A stretch of DNA of 64,000 nucleotides from Variovorax paradoxus (GTDB lineage Bacteria > Pseudomonadota > Gammaproteobacteria > Burkholderiales > Burkholderiaceae_C), in NCBI RefSeq assembly GCF_000834655.1, contig NZ_JXQQ01000065.1, positions 1 to 64,000 of the forward strand, in the 5' to 3' direction. Below the pieces are notes generated by a model. That model did no database searches. It had not been told where the DNA came from and saw only the letters and a list, made by a program, of their open reading frames with translations. The position numbers were made by a program, and so were the translations under genes. Positions 24,483-32,710 of the stretch are shown one piece after another; position 1 is the first letter of the stretch; every line of letters starts with the position of its first letter.

Positions 24483-26015
24483 ATGGCAACCACTCCCCTG
24501 AACGCCACCAACCAGGCCGTGTCCATCGGACCGGGCTACGCCTTGCGCACGCCAGGCTTCACCGGCACGGCCGAGCTGCGAGCCGGCGGCGGCGCCACCA
24601 CGCGCTCCAGCGTGCGCGGCCTGGACCAGGGCATGGACGCGCTGGACGCCGCGATGACTGCGGCCGGCGTGTCGCAGGTGCGCCAGATCGACCTGACGCT
24701 CAAGCCCGCGCCCGCGGGCGGCGCCACCGGACGCAGCGGCACCGCGGCGTCCGACACCATCGAGCTGGAGGTGCCCGACCTGGGCGATGCCACCGGCCAG
24801 CTCGTGCTGTCCATCGACGACACGGGGGCGCTGCACTGGCACCTGCCCGAACCCGTGACGGCGTCGTCGTCGGCGCCTGTTTCGCGCGGCGGTGGCGGCG
24901 CCGTCAAGCGCTTTCGCATTCCGGCGCAGGTAGCGCCGCCACCGGCGCCCGCGACCGGCGGCGGCACGCAGCGCAGCGTGCTCGGCCTGGTCGGCCGCAA
25001 GTTGCTCAAGGTGCTGGTGTATCCGCTGACCGACCCGATCCTGGGGGCCGTCGGCGAGCATTTCGTGGGCCGCTGGGAAGGCACGAAGCGCCCCTACGCC
25101 GTGCGCAGCTTCACCCCAGAGGATTACCAAGCCACGCCCGCCGTGCGCCACACGCCCGACACCCTCGGGGCGCTGGCCGCCAAGGGCCCGGTGCTGATGT
25201 TCGTGCACGGCACCTTCAGCACATCGAGCGCGGGTTTCGGCGCGCTGCCTTCGCAAACGCTGGACGCGCTGCACCAGCGCTACGACGGCCGCGTGATCGC
25301 CTTCGACCACCCCAGCGTGAGCGTGGACCCCGAGGCCAACGTGCGCTGGCTGCTCGGGCAGTTGCCGCCGGGCGGCGTCGACCTGGACATCGTGTGCCAC
25401 AGCCGCGGCGGCCTGGTCTCGCGCGTGCTTGCCGAGATGCCGCCCGCGCCGGGCCTGGACACCGCCCGCGCCCGGGTGCGCCGCGTGGTGTTCGGCGCCA
25501 CGCCCAACAGCGGCACGGTGCTGGCCGACCCCGACCACATGGTGGCCATGGTCGACCGGCTGACCACGCTGCTGGCGTTGTTCCCTGCGGGCCCCGTCGC
25601 CGAGACGCTGGAGGCGCTGATCACGGTCGTCAAGGTCATCGCCCACGGCGCGCTCAAGGGCCTGGACGGGCTGGCGAGCATGCGGCCCGAGGGCGCTTTT
25701 CTCGGGCGGGTCAACGCATCGGCAGCGGCGGCGCCCGCGGACTACTTCGCCATTGCATCGAACTATTCGGCCACCGACACCGGCCTGCGAGGGCTGGTGG
25801 CCGGCGGCAAGGACTTGCTGCTCGACACCGTCTTCGGCAAGGCCGGCAACGACCTCGTGGTGCCGACCGACGGCGTCTTCCAGAAAAACGGCAGCAGCCG
25901 CTTTCCGCTCGATGCACGGCGGGTGCTGCTGTTCGAGCCCGGCGAGGGTGTGTCGCACACCACGCTGTTCCAGAACCCGAAGGTGTCCGAGCGCCTGCTC
26001 GAGTGGCTGGCTTGA
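24483..26015 (+). CDS. Lipase-like alpha/beta hydrolase, last gene of the CHAT operon
   Basis: A 510-residue protein. The C-terminal about 290 residues form an alpha/beta hydrolase resembling PGAP1/lipase-type esterases. The oxyanion-loop motif is FVHGTFSTS, nucleophile Ser307 lies in CHSRGG, a candidate Asp lies in NDLVVPTDG, and a candidate His is in GVSHTTLF near the end. The N-terminal about 200 residues are of unknown fold and contain two low-complexity linkers (around 130-140 and 150-165). No signal peptide is present. It lies 16 nt after chat2. The linkers between the N-terminal part and the catalytic domain are plausible cleavage sites for the operon's CHAT proteins, which is an inference. 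Confidence 0.82.
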   Translation: MATTPLNATNQAVSIGPGYALRTPGFTGTAELRAGGGATTRSSVRGLDQGMDALDAAMTAAGVSQVRQIDLTLKPAPAGGATGRSGTAASDTIELEVPDLGDATGQLVLSIDDTGALHWHLPEPVTASSSAPVSRGGGGAVKRFRIPAQVAPPPAPATGGGTQRSVLGLVGRKLLKVLVYPLTDPILGAVGEHFVGRWEGTKRPYAVRSFTPEDYQATPAVRHTPDTLGALAAKGPVLMFVHGTFSTSSAGFGALPSQTLDALHQRYDGRVIAFDHPSVSVDPEANVRWLLGQLPPGGVDLDIVCHSRGGLVSRVLAEMPPAPGLDTARARVRRVVFGATPNSGTVLADPDHMVAMVDRLTTLLALFPAGPVAETLEALITVVKVIAHGALKGLDGLASMRPEGAFLGRVNASAAAAPADYFAIASNYSATDTGLRGLVAGGKDLLLDTVFGKAGNDLVVPTDGVFQKNGSSRFPLDARRVLLFEPGEGVSHTTLFQNPKVSERLLEWLA

Positions 26016-26067
26016 GCCGTCGGCGCAAAGACCGGTTGTCGGCTCGTGCGCTGCGAGAGCGACCTGC

Positions 26068-26703
26068 TCAGCCCCGCAGTTCGGCGACCTCGGGCCGGCC
26101 GGTGCCGCCCGATGCAGCCTTGGCGAAGGCGTTGCCGCCGAGCGCCCGCGCAGTGACGACGTGGGCCGCGCCGCCCTGCCCATTCACGTCGAGCAGGAAC
26201 TCGGAAGTGACGACGCGCGCACCGCAGAAATCGAAGATGCCGTGGTCGATCTGCGTGCGCATCGCCTTGTCGTAGCCGTGCCGGGCATAGGTGCCGCCGT
26301 CTGCGCCGCCCATGCCGATGAGGTGGACGTCCAGGCGGCCGAGCCGCTTTCCGAGTGTGCCGTCCGGCGCCTCGTCGTAGGCCCATCCGTTGGAGAACAC
26401 GCGGTCGATCCAGCCCTTCAGCTGGCCGGGAAACGACCACCAGTAGACGGGATAGACGAGCACGAGTGCGTCGGCCCGGTCGATGCGCTGCTGCTCGCGC
26501 AGGATGTCCGATGGCAAGGGTTTCTGGAGAAAATAGGCGGCGCGGTCGGCCTGGATGAAGGCCGGCTGGAAGCCTTCTGCGGCAATGTCGGCGATCTCGG
26601 CGGTGTGCTCGCCGGATTGCCCGACGCCCTCGGCGAACGAACGCGCGACGGCGTGCGTGAGGGATTCGGAATCGGGATGACTGACAACAATGAGGGCATG
26701 CAT
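26068..26703 (-). CDS. NAD(P)H:quinone oxidoreductase / flavodoxin-fold protein
   Basis: A 211-residue soluble flavoprotein of the NQO1/MdaB/KefF family, predicted to reduce quinones with NAD(P)H by two electrons. The flavin-phosphate-binding start MHALIVVSHPDSESLTHAV, the segment LVLVYPVYWWSFPGQLKGWIDRVF and the GADGGTYARHG loop are the family signatures. It is divergent from a TetR regulator with only 61 nt between the start codons. That layout is typical of repressor-controlled electrophile or quinone defence. It ends convergent to the lipase gene. Confidence 0.88.
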   Translation of the reverse strand: MHALIVVSHPDSESLTHAVARSFAEGVGQSGEHTAEIADIAAEGFQPAFIQADRAAYFLQKPLPSDILREQQRIDRADALVLVYPVYWWSFPGQLKGWIDRVFSNGWAYDEAPDGTLGKRLGRLDVHLIGMGGADGGTYARHGYDKAMRTQIDHGIFDFCGARVVTSEFLLDVNGQGGAAHVVTARALGGNAFAKAASGGTGRPEVAELRG

Positions 26704-26726
26704 GGCGGTTCCTTTTTGGTCGGGTG

Positions 26727-26761
26727 TAAACTACTTTTCGTAGGTTACCTTTGGTAGGTTA
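26727..26761. promoter_or_regulatory. Putative TetR operator between the oxidoreductase and regulator genes
   Basis: GTAGGTTA occurs at 26740-26747 and again at 26754-26761 (14-nt period). TAAACTAC at 26727-26734 is the inverted partner of the first copy with one mismatch. The three half-sites fill most of the 61-nt gap and end 3 nt before the TetR start. The placement would let one repressor silence both genes. Confidence 0.55.
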
Positions 26762-26764
26762 AAG

Positions 26765-27373
26765 ATGTCAAGCAAGCAGATGGAACCGGTTGTGCAGGTC
26801 GCAGCCAGGAAACGCCTTCCCAAGGGCGAGCGCGGCCGCCAGCTCCTGGACGTGGCATGGGCCATCGTGCGCAGCGAAGGAACCGATGCGCTCACGCTGG
26901 GCTACCTGGCCGAGCGCGCGGGGGTGACCAAGCCCGTCGTGTACGACCATTTCGGCACACGCACGGGCCTCCTCGGCGTTCTCTACGGCGAATACGACAG
27001 CCGGCAGCATGCGTTGATGGACGCGGCGCTGCAGGCATCGGAAAAGTCGCTCCCGGCCGTGGCGAAGGTGATTGCCGCCACCTATGTCAACTGCGTGATG
27101 GAAATGGGGCGTGAGATGCCCGGCGTCAGCGCCGCGCTGGCCGGCTCGCCCGAACTCGACGCCCTGAAGAAGGAACTCGAAGCCGAGTTCCTGGTGAAGT
27201 GCCGGGACGCGCTGCAGCCGTTCGCGAAGCGGCCCATCGCGCCGGCGGCGATGCGCGCGATGCTGGGTGCGGCGGAGGCCGTGTCGTTCGCGGCGGCCGC
27301 GGGCGAATTCGACCCGGCGGAAGCGGAGAACGAAATCTACGACGCCATCGTGCGCATCGCGCAGCGGGCCTGA
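26765..27373 (+). CDS. TetR/AcrR-family transcriptional regulator
   Basis: A 202-residue one-component repressor. The helix-turn-helix lies at about residues 20-66 (LLDVAWAIVRSEGTDALTLGYLAERAGVTKPVVYDHFGTR region), with the tyrosine-rich recognition helix typical of the family. The remaining helical domain is the ligand pocket. It is divergent from the quinone oxidoreductase and most likely represses it and itself through the repeats just upstream. The inducer cannot be deduced. Confidence 0.9.
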   Translation: MSSKQMEPVVQVAARKRLPKGERGRQLLDVAWAIVRSEGTDALTLGYLAERAGVTKPVVYDHFGTRTGLLGVLYGEYDSRQHALMDAALQASEKSLPAVAKVIAATYVNCVMEMGREMPGVSAALAGSPELDALKKELEAEFLVKCRDALQPFAKRPIAPAAMRAMLGAAEAVSFAAAAGEFDPAEAENEIYDAIVRIAQRA

Positions 27374-27484
27374 GACGCGCGGGCGGCGCATTCGTTCGTG
27401 CCTTGGCGGTGTCGGCCTACAAAAGCGCGCGGAAAGGTCATTAGATTCCATGACGCCGCGCGCAGACACCACTGAAGGAAATCG

Positions 27485-27811
27485 ATGGCCGAAGAACCCA
27501 ACCCTGCCGAATTCACTGCCTGGATGGCAGCCGAAACCGCCGCCTACACCGCCATCCACCAGCTTCACCAGCGCACGCAGGGTGGGCGCCTCGCTATCCC
27601 GGACAACCGCATCGAGCAGATCGCCCGGCTTCGCAAGGAGGCGGACGTGCGTTTCGCCAGCATGTGGGGCGCGCTCGGCGCGGCACCGCAGCCCAGCGCG
27701 GTCGCGCCGGTGAAGCGCGGTCACGCCGTGCACAGCGGACACGGGCAGCGCCCGGCCTTCGAGCTTCTCTCCCGCCCGGCTGCCGAGCCGATCGAAAGCC
27801 GCCTCAGCTAG
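27485..27811 (+). CDS. Small hypothetical protein, 108 aa
   Basis: I do not recognise this protein. It starts MAEEPNPAEFTAWMAAETAAYTA, has a helical first half with the motif NRIEQIARLRKEADVRFASMW, and a disordered Pro/Ala/His-rich second half. A GAAGGAAAT stretch precedes the ATG. It stands between tetR and exonuclease III, with 111 nt before it. Codon use matches the neighbours, so it is probably a real gene. It has no signal peptide or membrane helix. Confidence 0.55.
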   Translation: MAEEPNPAEFTAWMAAETAAYTAIHQLHQRTQGGRLAIPDNRIEQIARLRKEADVRFASMWGALGAAPQPSAVAPVKRGHAVHSGHGQRPAFELLSRPAAEPIESRLS

Positions 27812-27916
27812 GCCCCCGGCCGCCAGGGCCGCCAGGGCCGGCATCGGCGGGACGCGAAGGCCCGAAGCTCTCGCGCTCACTTGTTCGCCCTTCCGCCCCC
27901 TCCCCGCCCGCCCGAG

Positions 27917-28699
27917 ATGAAGATCGCCACATTCAACGTCAACGGCATCAACAGCCGCCTCGCCCGCCTGCTCGAATGGCTCGACGAATCGAAGCCCGAC
28001 GTGGCATGTCTGCAGGAACTCAAGAGCCCTGACGCCAACCTGCCGGTCGATGCGATCCGCGCCGCGGGCTACGGCATCGTGGCGCACGGGCAGCGCGCGT
28101 GGAACGGCGTGGCCATCCTCGCGCGCGGAAAAGAGCCCATCGTCACCGGCCGCGGCGTGCCCGGCATCGAGGCCGACCCGCAGAGCCGCTACATCGAGGC
28201 GGTGGTCGACGGCGTGCTGATCGGCTGCCTCTACCTGCCGAACGGCAACCCGCAGCCGGGACCCAAGTTCGACTACAAGCTCCAGTGGTTCCAGGCCTTC
28301 AACAAGCACGCGAAAAAGCTCTTTGCGAGCGGCCTTCCGGTCGTGCTGGCCGGCGACTACAACGTCGTGCCGACCGATGCCGACATCTACAACCCGGCCT
28401 CGTGGCGCGACGACGCGCTCCTGCAGCCCGAAAGCCGGGCCGCGTTCGCGCAACTGCTCAAGCAAGGCTGGACCGATGCGATCCGCACCTGCCATCCCGA
28501 ACGCGCGCCGTTCACCTTCTGGACCTATTGGCGCAACCGCTATCCGCGCGACGCCGGGCTTCGCATCGACCACCTGATGCTGAACGCCGAACTCGCGCCG
28601 ATGCTTCGCAGCGCCGGCGTGGACCACGACGTGCGCGGGCGCACCGGCGCCAGCGACCACGCGCCGGCGTGGATCGAGCTGGACGTTCCCAAGGCGTAG
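27917..28699 (+). CDS. xthA: Exodeoxyribonuclease III (AP endonuclease)
   Basis: A 260-residue DNA-repair nuclease of the exonuclease-endonuclease-phosphatase superfamily that cuts at abasic sites and degrades 3' ends. Conserved residues are visible: Asn in ATFNVNGINSR, metal-binding Glu in CLQELK, GDYNVVPTDAD with catalytic Asp and Asn, and the terminal GASDHAPAW with the Asp-His pair. The open frame extends to 27881, but MKIATFNVNG is the family N-terminus, so ATG 27917 is used. Upstream DNA has a GC-rich repeated stretch (27812-27850) of unknown role. It ends convergent to the oxidoreductase operon with a 16-nt gap. Confidence 0.93.
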   Translation: MKIATFNVNGINSRLARLLEWLDESKPDVACLQELKSPDANLPVDAIRAAGYGIVAHGQRAWNGVAILARGKEPIVTGRGVPGIEADPQSRYIEAVVDGVLIGCLYLPNGNPQPGPKFDYKLQWFQAFNKHAKKLFASGLPVVLAGDYNVVPTDADIYNPASWRDDALLQPESRAAFAQLLKQGWTDAIRTCHPERAPFTFWTYWRNRYPRDAGLRIDHLMLNAELAPMLRSAGVDHDVRGRTGASDHAPAWIELDVPKA

Positions 28700-28715
28700 G
28701 CCGCCGGCAAAAAAG

Positions 28716-31034
28716 CTAGCTGCCCATCAGCTTGTCGAGCGTGATCGGGAGCGCACGCACGCGCTTTCCGCACGCGTTGAAAACCGCGTTGGCCACCGCG
28801 GCGCCCACGCCGGTGATGCCGATCTCGCCCACGCCCCGGGCGCCCATCGGCGAGTGCGGGTCGGGGATGTCGGTCCACATCACGTCGATCTCGGGCACGT
28901 CCATGTGCACCGGCACGTGGTAGTCCGAAAAGCTCGCATTCATGATGCGGCCGTTGCGCTCGTCGAACTGCGTTTCTTCCATCAACGCGAGGCCCAGGCC
29001 CATGATGATGCCGCCGCGGAACTGGCTGGCCGCCGTCTTCGCATTGAGGATGCGCCCGCAGTCGAACGAACCGAGAAAGCGGCTGACCCGCGTCTCGCCC
29101 GTCACCTCGTTCACCCGCACCTCGCAGAACATGGCGCCGTGCGAGTGCATCGACCAGTGCTGCACTTCGAGCGGCAGCGGTGCGCTCGCCTCGGCGACCA
29201 GTTCGTCGCGACCGGCGCGCGCCAGGATGGCGGCATAGCTGTCGAAACGGCTGGCATCGTCGATCTTGCCGAGGCCGCCATCGCGGCAGACCACGTCGTC
29301 GGGCTTCAGCCCATGCAGCGGCGAGCCGTCCCCGCACAGCTTCAGCAACTCGGTCACGAGCGCGTGCTGCGCCGCCATGACTGCGCTGCCGATCGCGGCC
29401 GACTGCTGCGAGCCGCCCGCGAGCACGACGCCCGGAAAGCGCGAATCGCCGTGGCAGAACTTCACCTGGTCCATCGAGAGGCCCAGCCGCTCGGCGGTGA
29501 CCTGCGTCTGCGCCGTGGCGGTGCCCATGCCCATCTCGTGGGCCGCCACCTCGACCTTCACCTGGCCATCGCCTGCGAGCGTGATCCGCGCCGCGCCGCC
29601 CGGCATGCGGTAGTACGGGTAGGTGGCCGTGGCGCAACCCATGCCGACCAGCCACTCCCCTTCGCGGCGCGCGCCCGGCGTCGCGCTGCGCCGGCTCCAG
29701 CCGAAGCGCTCGGCGCCCGCGCGGTAAGCCTGCACGATCTCCCGCGACGAAAAAGGCGCGCCCGTGGTCGGGTCCTTCTCGGGCTCGTTGCGGATGCGAA
29801 GCTCGATCGGGTCCATCCTCATCGCGTCGGCCAGCTCGTCGATGGCGCTCTCCAGCGCGAAGGTGCCGACCGCTTCGCCGGGCGCGCGCATGAAGGTGTT
29901 GGCCAGCATGTCGAGCGTCGCCACCTCGACGTCCAGCTTGAAGCTGCCCGCCGCATACGCCGAGCGCGCCGGCAGGATGAACGGCTCGGGCATGTTGTTG
30001 TGCTCGGTCATCGTCACCGTGCCGGTGTGGATCAGCGCGTCGAAGCGCCCGTCGGCCTGCGCGCCGATGGCCACGCGCTGTTCGGTGTTGGTGCGTCCGC
30101 CCACCACGCGATAGACGCCCTCGCGCGTGAGCATGATGCGCACCGGCCGCCCGGCCAGCCGGGACGCCGCCGCTGCGAGCACGTGGTGCCGCCACAGCGT
30201 CTTGCCGCCGAAGCCGCCGCCGACATAGGGCGAGGTCACATGCACCTGCTTCTCGTCGATGCCGAAGATTTCCGCCATCGACCAGGCCATGTGCGCCACG
30301 GCCTGCGAGGCGTCGTGAATGACGAGTTCGTCGCCCTTCCAGGCCACCGTCGCCGCGTGCAGCTCGATCGCGTTGTGGTTGTGGCGCGGCGTCGTGTAGG
30401 TGACGTCGATCCGATGCGGCGCGGCGGCCAGCGCGGCTTCGGCATCGCCGATCTCCATCTTGAGCGGCTCGCCCTGGAAGGTGCCGGGCTTGGTGCCCTT
30501 GGCCTTCGCGGCTGCGAAAGAGGTCGTGGCCGGCGCCGTTTCGTAGGTGGCGAGAACCAGCGACGCCGCGTGATCGGCCTCCTCCTGCGTCTGCGCGAGC
30601 ACCACGGCGATGGGCTGGCCGTTCCAGTGGACCTGGTCGTCCTGCAGCACGGGCAGGTCGTCGCCGCCGGCCGCCTTGTCCTTGGACATGAAGAGCGGCA
30701 TGGGCTTCATGCGCGGCGCGTTCTCGTGCGTCATCACCAGCACCACGCCGGGCGCCGATTGCGCCGCAGCGGTGTCCAGCGTCGCAATCCGCCCGCGCGG
30801 CACGGTGCTGTACACGAGCGCAGCGTAGAGCATGTCCTCCATCGGAAACTCGGCCGCGAACCGCGCTTGCCCCTGCACCTTGAGCGGGCCATCCAGGCGC
30901 GAGACCGGCGCGCCGATCAGGCCTTGCCTGCGAGCGATGAGCGGATCGGGCTTGCCGCCCGGCATCCACGCATCGGGCGCAAGCGCGACGGCTTTTTTCA
31001 TGACGGCCTGAATGGCCTCTTGAACGATGCTCAT
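28716..31034 (-). CDS. paoC: Aldehyde/xanthine oxidoreductase, molybdopterin-binding subunit (PaoC-like)
   Basis: The 772-residue large subunit of a xanthine-oxidase-family enzyme that hydroxylates aldehydes or N-heterocycles with water. Domain 1 starts at about residue 36 (GAPVSRLDGPLKVQGQARF). The molybdenum-cofactor domain contains GGGFGGKT and RAPGEAVGTFALE, and ends with ARGVGEIGITGVG, where the catalytic Glu is expected. It is slightly longer than E. coli PaoC. It overlaps the FAD-subunit gene by 4 nt and is the last gene of the operon. No XdhC/PaoD-type maturation gene is visible next to it. The substrate is unknown; the subunit layout argues for the PaoABC class. Confidence 0.9.
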   Translation of the reverse strand: MSIVQEAIQAVMKKAVALAPDAWMPGGKPDPLIARRQGLIGAPVSRLDGPLKVQGQARFAAEFPMEDMLYAALVYSTVPRGRIATLDTAAAQSAPGVVLVMTHENAPRMKPMPLFMSKDKAAGGDDLPVLQDDQVHWNGQPIAVVLAQTQEEADHAASLVLATYETAPATTSFAAAKAKGTKPGTFQGEPLKMEIGDAEAALAAAPHRIDVTYTTPRHNHNAIELHAATVAWKGDELVIHDASQAVAHMAWSMAEIFGIDEKQVHVTSPYVGGGFGGKTLWRHHVLAAAASRLAGRPVRIMLTREGVYRVVGGRTNTEQRVAIGAQADGRFDALIHTGTVTMTEHNNMPEPFILPARSAYAAGSFKLDVEVATLDMLANTFMRAPGEAVGTFALESAIDELADAMRMDPIELRIRNEPEKDPTTGAPFSSREIVQAYRAGAERFGWSRRSATPGARREGEWLVGMGCATATYPYYRMPGGAARITLAGDGQVKVEVAAHEMGMGTATAQTQVTAERLGLSMDQVKFCHGDSRFPGVVLAGGSQQSAAIGSAVMAAQHALVTELLKLCGDGSPLHGLKPDDVVCRDGGLGKIDDASRFDSYAAILARAGRDELVAEASAPLPLEVQHWSMHSHGAMFCEVRVNEVTGETRVSRFLGSFDCGRILNAKTAASQFRGGIIMGLGLALMEETQFDERNGRIMNASFSDYHVPVHMDVPEIDVMWTDIPDPHSPMGARGVGEIGITGVGAAVANAVFNACGKRVRALPITLDKLMGS

Positions 31035-32017
31035 GCTTTCATCTCCTTGAGTTCGGCGAGCACGGCGGCGATCGTGCGCGTTGCCAGTTCGACCTTGAAT
31101 CCGTTGTCGTGCAGCGGCTTCGCGTCCGCGAGTTCCGCCTCGGCGGCGGCACGGAAGGTTTCAGCGGTGGCCGGCCGGCCCTTGAGCACCGCTTCCGCCT
31201 TCCACGCGCGCCAGGGCCTGTGCGCGACGCCGCCCAGGGCGATGCGCACGTCCTTGACGGTGTCGCCGTCGAGTTCGAGGGCGGCCGCCACCGACACCAG
31301 CGCGAACGCGTAGCTGGACCGGTCGCGCACCTTGCGGTAGGTCGACCGCGCGGCGAACGGCAGCGCGGGCAACGCCACCGCGGTGATGAGTTCGCCCGGC
31401 TCCAGCAGCGTCTCGATCTCGGGATGGTCTTCGGGCAGGCGATGGAAATCCGTGAACGGCACCGTGCGCTCGCCGCGGGCGTTGCGCAGGTGCACCACCG
31501 CGCCCAGCGCCGCGAGCGCCACGCACATGTCGGACGGATGCGTGGCAACGCAGCTGGGCGAGGCGCCCAGGATCGCGTGGTAGCGGTTGATGCCTTCGGC
31601 GGCGTCGCACCCCTGGCCGGGGTTGCGCTTGTTGCAGCGCGAGCCGTCTTCGTCGTAGAAATAGGCGCACCGCGTGCGCTGCAGGATGTTGCCGCCGACC
31701 GTCGCCATGTTGCGGATCTGCGCCGACGCGCCGGCGGTCACGGCGCGCGCGAGCAGCGGGTAGCGCGTTCGCACGGCGCGGTGCGAGGCCAGCGCCGTGT
31801 TGCGGGTCGCCGCGCCGATCAGCAGGCTGCCGTCGGCCCGCTCTTCGATGTCGCACGAGAGGTTCGTCACATCGACCAGCGCGACCGGGCGCTCGATGGT
31901 CTCGCGCATCAGGTCGACGAGGTTGGTGCCGCCGCCCAGGTACTTGGCGCCGGGCCGGCTGCCCAGCTGGAGCGCGTCGCCCGCGTCTTGCGCGCGGGCG
32001 TAGGTGAAGGGAGTCAT
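31031..32017 (-). CDS. paoB: FAD-binding subunit with extra Fe-S cysteines (PaoB-like)
   Basis: The 328-residue FAD subunit passes electrons between the Fe-S subunit and its acceptor. The FAD-phosphate motif is KYLGGGTNLVDLMR, with a second FAD contact at AQIRNMATVGGNI. After it comes an insertion with Cys residues (RTRCAYF, SRCNKR, GQGCDA, SPSCVAT) that is the hallmark of PaoB/YagS, where it binds a [4Fe-4S] cluster. This separates the operon from ordinary two-cluster xanthine dehydrogenases. The start at 32017 overlaps the Fe-S subunit stop by 4 nt. Confidence 0.9.
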   Translation of the reverse strand: MTPFTYARAQDAGDALQLGSRPGAKYLGGGTNLVDLMRETIERPVALVDVTNLSCDIEERADGSLLIGAATRNTALASHRAVRTRYPLLARAVTAGASAQIRNMATVGGNILQRTRCAYFYDEDGSRCNKRNPGQGCDAAEGINRYHAILGASPSCVATHPSDMCVALAALGAVVHLRNARGERTVPFTDFHRLPEDHPEIETLLEPGELITAVALPALPFAARSTYRKVRDRSSYAFALVSVAAALELDGDTVKDVRIALGGVAHRPWRAWKAEAVLKGRPATAETFRAAAEAELADAKPLHDNGFKVELATRTIAAVLAELKEMKA

Positions 32018-32538
32018 GCCGGCTCCTTCTCGAACGTCTCGAAGCTCTCGAAGGTCTCCGAGATGGCCGCGACGATGCCGTTGTAGGCGCCGCATCGGCA
32101 CACGTTGCCGCTCATGCGCTCGCGCAGCTCGTCGTGGCTGAGCGCGATGCGCTCCGTACAGAGGTCGGCGGTAACGTGGCTGGGAACGCCCTGCCGCAGC
32201 TCGTGCACCATGCCCACGGCAGAACAGATCTGGCCCGGCGTGCAGTATCCGCACTGGAAGCCGTCGTGTTCGACGAAGGCCTTCTGCAGCGGATGCAGGT
32301 CGCCCTGCGGCGCGAGCCCTTCGACGGTGGTGACTTCGTGGCCTTCGTACTGCACGGCCAGCGCAAGGCACGAGAGCACGCGTTCGCCGTCGACGAGCAC
32401 GGTGCACGCGCCGCACGCGCCCTGGTTGCAGCCCTTCTTGGCGCCGAACAGATGCAGGTGCTCGCGCAGGAGATCGAGCAACGAAACCCGCGGATCGCCG
32501 GGCAGCTCGACCGGCGCTCCATTGATGGTGATGGTCAT
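32014..32538 (-). CDS. paoA: [2Fe-2S] subunit (PaoA-like) without Tat leader
   Basis: A 174-residue electron-transfer subunit with two [2Fe-2S] clusters. The plant-ferredoxin-type cluster has CNQGACGACTVLVDGER-LSC, and the second has CGYCTPG and CRCGAYN. The start is placed at MTITINGAPVEL (ATG 32538). The open frame upstream of it has no twin-arginine signal, unlike the E. coli PaoA/YagT protein. The complex is therefore predicted to stay in the cytoplasm. First gene of a three-gene operon with 4-nt overlaps. Confidence 0.9.
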   Translation of the reverse strand: MTITINGAPVELPGDPRVSLLDLLREHLHLFGAKKGCNQGACGACTVLVDGERVLSCLALAVQYEGHEVTTVEGLAPQGDLHPLQKAFVEHDGFQCGYCTPGQICSAVGMVHELRQGVPSHVTADLCTERIALSHDELRERMSGNVCRCGAYNGIVAAISETFESFETFEKEPA

Positions 32539-32710
32539 GTGCTTCCTCGTGGGGATGAGGTGAGTGAACGGTTGCCGCAGCGCCGATGTGGCGATGCGAA
32601 CCTGGAAGAACCGTTCTCTTAGCACGCCGAATTGCGCGGCTGCGTCAGGATTTCTCGACAACGCCCCGGGCGCGGCGCTGGCAGCGCGCACGCGCGAAGC
32701 GGTTGCCGAT

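Noticed and set aside
27812..27850. GC-rich repeated stretch before xthA as a terminator
   Set aside because: It contains direct repeats of GCCGCCAGGG and several competing weak stems, with no T-tract; not convincing enough to annotate.
32014..32691. 51-residue N-terminal extension of the Fe-S subunit that might be a Tat leader
   Set aside because: It has no twin-arginine motif or hydrophobic core, and ATG 32538 begins at the conserved ferredoxin fold.
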